From DASZBR01 sp033763845 (GTDB lineage: Bacteria; Pseudomonadota; Gammaproteobacteria; DASZBR01), in the NCBI GenBank assembly GCA_033763845.1, contig JANRJR010000015.1:1-5913 (forward strand): DNA of 5,913 bases, read 5' to 3'. The notes beneath the pieces are model-generated. The model did no database searches. It was given only the letters and a program-made list of their open reading frames with translations, and had not been told where the DNA came from. Every line of letters begins with the position of its first letter. Within the stretch, counting starts at the first letter, position 1. The translations under genes were made by a program, and so were the position numbers. This document shows, in pieces, positions 5,302-5,913 of this stretch.

Positions 5302-5805
5302 CTATTTTTTGGCTTTTTTCTTGCTTTTTGGCTTTGCTTTGGGCTTTGCCTTTGGCTTCGGTTTTACCGCTTTACGTTTAGGCTTAACAATGGGAGCTTT
5401 TTTAGCGGATTTTGCTGGGTGAGCTTCTTTTGCTGATTTAACAACCGTCTCTGGCGCAGGAACTTCAACAACAACCTGCTTAGTAGGCTTTGGTTCCTTT
5501 ACGGGCTTCTCAGGTTTTTCATAGTGTTTTTCAATCTGCGCTACTTTTTGGAGGAGCTCTGCTTTTCGTTTCTTTTCGTCATCCAGATAATCCAATTCAT
5601 CTTGAATGCGTTTCATTTCAAAGTAATCTTCGAGGCGATGACGCGCTTTTAAAGCGGCAACTTTCTTGCGAATAGGCCTCCCCTCTTCATCTTCAGGAAT
5701 GGACTCTTCGGTGTCGACAGGAGTGATTTCCTCCGCTTCTAATACCGCTTCTTCAGAAACTTCTTCGACTAAGTTGGTGTCATCTTCTGTGGTCGCTTTT
5801 GTCAT
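5302..5805 (-). CDS. PA3496-like charged protein with Lys/Pro/Ala-rich tail
   Basis: A 167-residue hydrophilic protein in three parts. Residues 7-42 are strongly acidic (many Glu/Asp). Residues 46-75 hold RKKVAALKARHRLEDYFEMK and continue to a predicted helix or coiled coil at about 56-95; the RHRLEDYFE.KR...EL pattern resembles the short PA3496 family of gammaproteobacteria, though I recall that motif only approximately. Residues 96-167 are a low-complexity basic tail with KPKAKPKAKPKSKKKAKK-type repeats, like histone-H1-like or AlgP-type tails that can bind nucleic acid or polyanions. No signal peptide or membrane segment is seen. GAGGG (5812-5816) is 6 nt before the ATG at 5805; an in-frame GTG at 5808 is too close to it. 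The ATG overlaps the apaH stop codon (TGATG), so the two genes are probably translationally coupled. Function unknown; a role in nucleoid or envelope is only a guess. Confidence 0.7.
   Translation of the reverse strand: MTKATTEDDTNLVEEVSEEAVLEAEEITPVDTEESIPEDEEGRPIRKKVAALKARHRLEDYFEMKRIQDELDYLDDEKKRKAELLQKVAQIEKHYEKPEKPVKEPKPTKQVVVEVPAPETVVKSAKEAHPAKSAKKAPIVKPKRKAVKPKPKAKPKAKPKSKKKAKK
5310..5390 (-). repeat. Low-complexity Lys/Pro/Ala codon repeat
   Basis: The 3' part of the charged-protein gene is built from repeated AAGCC/AAAGCC-like units (plus strand: ggcttt/gcttt steps), encoding alternating KPK and AK. The units are imperfect, so this is a degenerate in-frame repeat rather than a clean tandem array. 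Such tails often differ in length between strains. Confidence 0.55.
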
Positions 5806-5913
5806 CACTTACCCTCACGGAATTGTCGATTGCAACTTACTTGAAAATGCTGCTCATCCTCTAAGCGTAATGCTGTTAATGCATTCCCCCATGAACATCC
5901 TGTATCGAGGGCA
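5805..5913 (-). CDS. apaH: Diadenosine tetraphosphatase ApaH, C-terminal 35 residues only
   Basis: The window ends inside this gene; its last 35 codons and TGA stop (5807-5805) are visible. ApaH is the symmetrical Ap4A hydrolase (EC 3.6.1.41), which splits Np4N dinucleotides into two NDPs. The tail reads ALDTGCSWGNALTALRLEDE, then QHFQVSCNRQFREGK, the conserved C-terminal signature of gammaproteobacterial ApaH, with the LDTGC.WG..LTALRLED motif intact. The stop shares one base with the start of the next gene (TGATG), and GAGGG inside the apaH end is that gene's ribosome-binding site. The identification rests on this short but distinctive tail; the catalytic metal-binding region lies outside the window. 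Confidence 0.9.
   Translation of the reverse strand, partial: ALDTGCSWGNALTALRLEDEQHFQVSCNRQFREGK

Noticed and set aside
5490..5675. 61-codon plus-strand frame opposite the charged-protein gene
   Set aside because: It is antisense to the PA3496-like helix coding region, with no start signal or recognisable domain.

Overview
This AT-rich window reads as chromosome of a gammaproteobacterium. The ApaH tail has the gammaproteobacterial form and is followed by a PA3496-like gene. The low GC, together with a thiamine operon limited to salvage and coupling steps, would suit a host-associated lineage such as the Legionellales. That placement is inference; no marker gene here fixes the taxon.

Layout. 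Positions 2-1004 hold a minus-strand pair: a small GGQ-domain release-factor-like protein (597-992) with its own Shine-Dalgarno, followed 4 nt later by a LysE/RhtB-type exporter (2-592) that runs off the left edge a few residues short of its end. Divergent from this pair is a TPP riboswitch (about 1035-1105). It controls a tightly packed plus-strand operon, thiE-thiM-thiD-tenA (1108-3906), in which every gene overlaps the next by 17-32 nt. On the minus strand, converging on tenA and overlapping its last 8 nt, is an unrecognised 450-residue multi-pass membrane protein with a Cys/His-rich loop (3899-5251). Its own extended -10 promoter lies just downstream of the preceding stop codon. Farther upstream on the minus strand is a 167-residue charged protein (5302-5805): acidic N-terminus, PA3496-like helix, Lys/Pro/Ala tail. 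Its start overlaps the stop of apaH by 1 nt. Only the last 35 codons of apaH are in the window.

How the genes work together. TenA releases the pyrimidine (HMP) from degraded thiamine. ThiD phosphorylates it to HMP-PP. ThiM phosphorylates the salvaged thiazole alcohol. ThiE joins the two halves into thiamine phosphate. No thiC, thiG, thiS, thiF or thiO lies in the cluster, so as seen it is a salvage unit, shut off by TPP through a riboswitch whose 3' end carries the thiE ribosome-binding site.

The window contains no rRNA, tRNA, CRISPR array, insertion sequence or recognisable defence system, and no gene-free stretch above about 120 nt. The least explained items are the Cys/His-loop membrane protein, the MTRFR-like release factor and the bipolar-charge protein after apaH.
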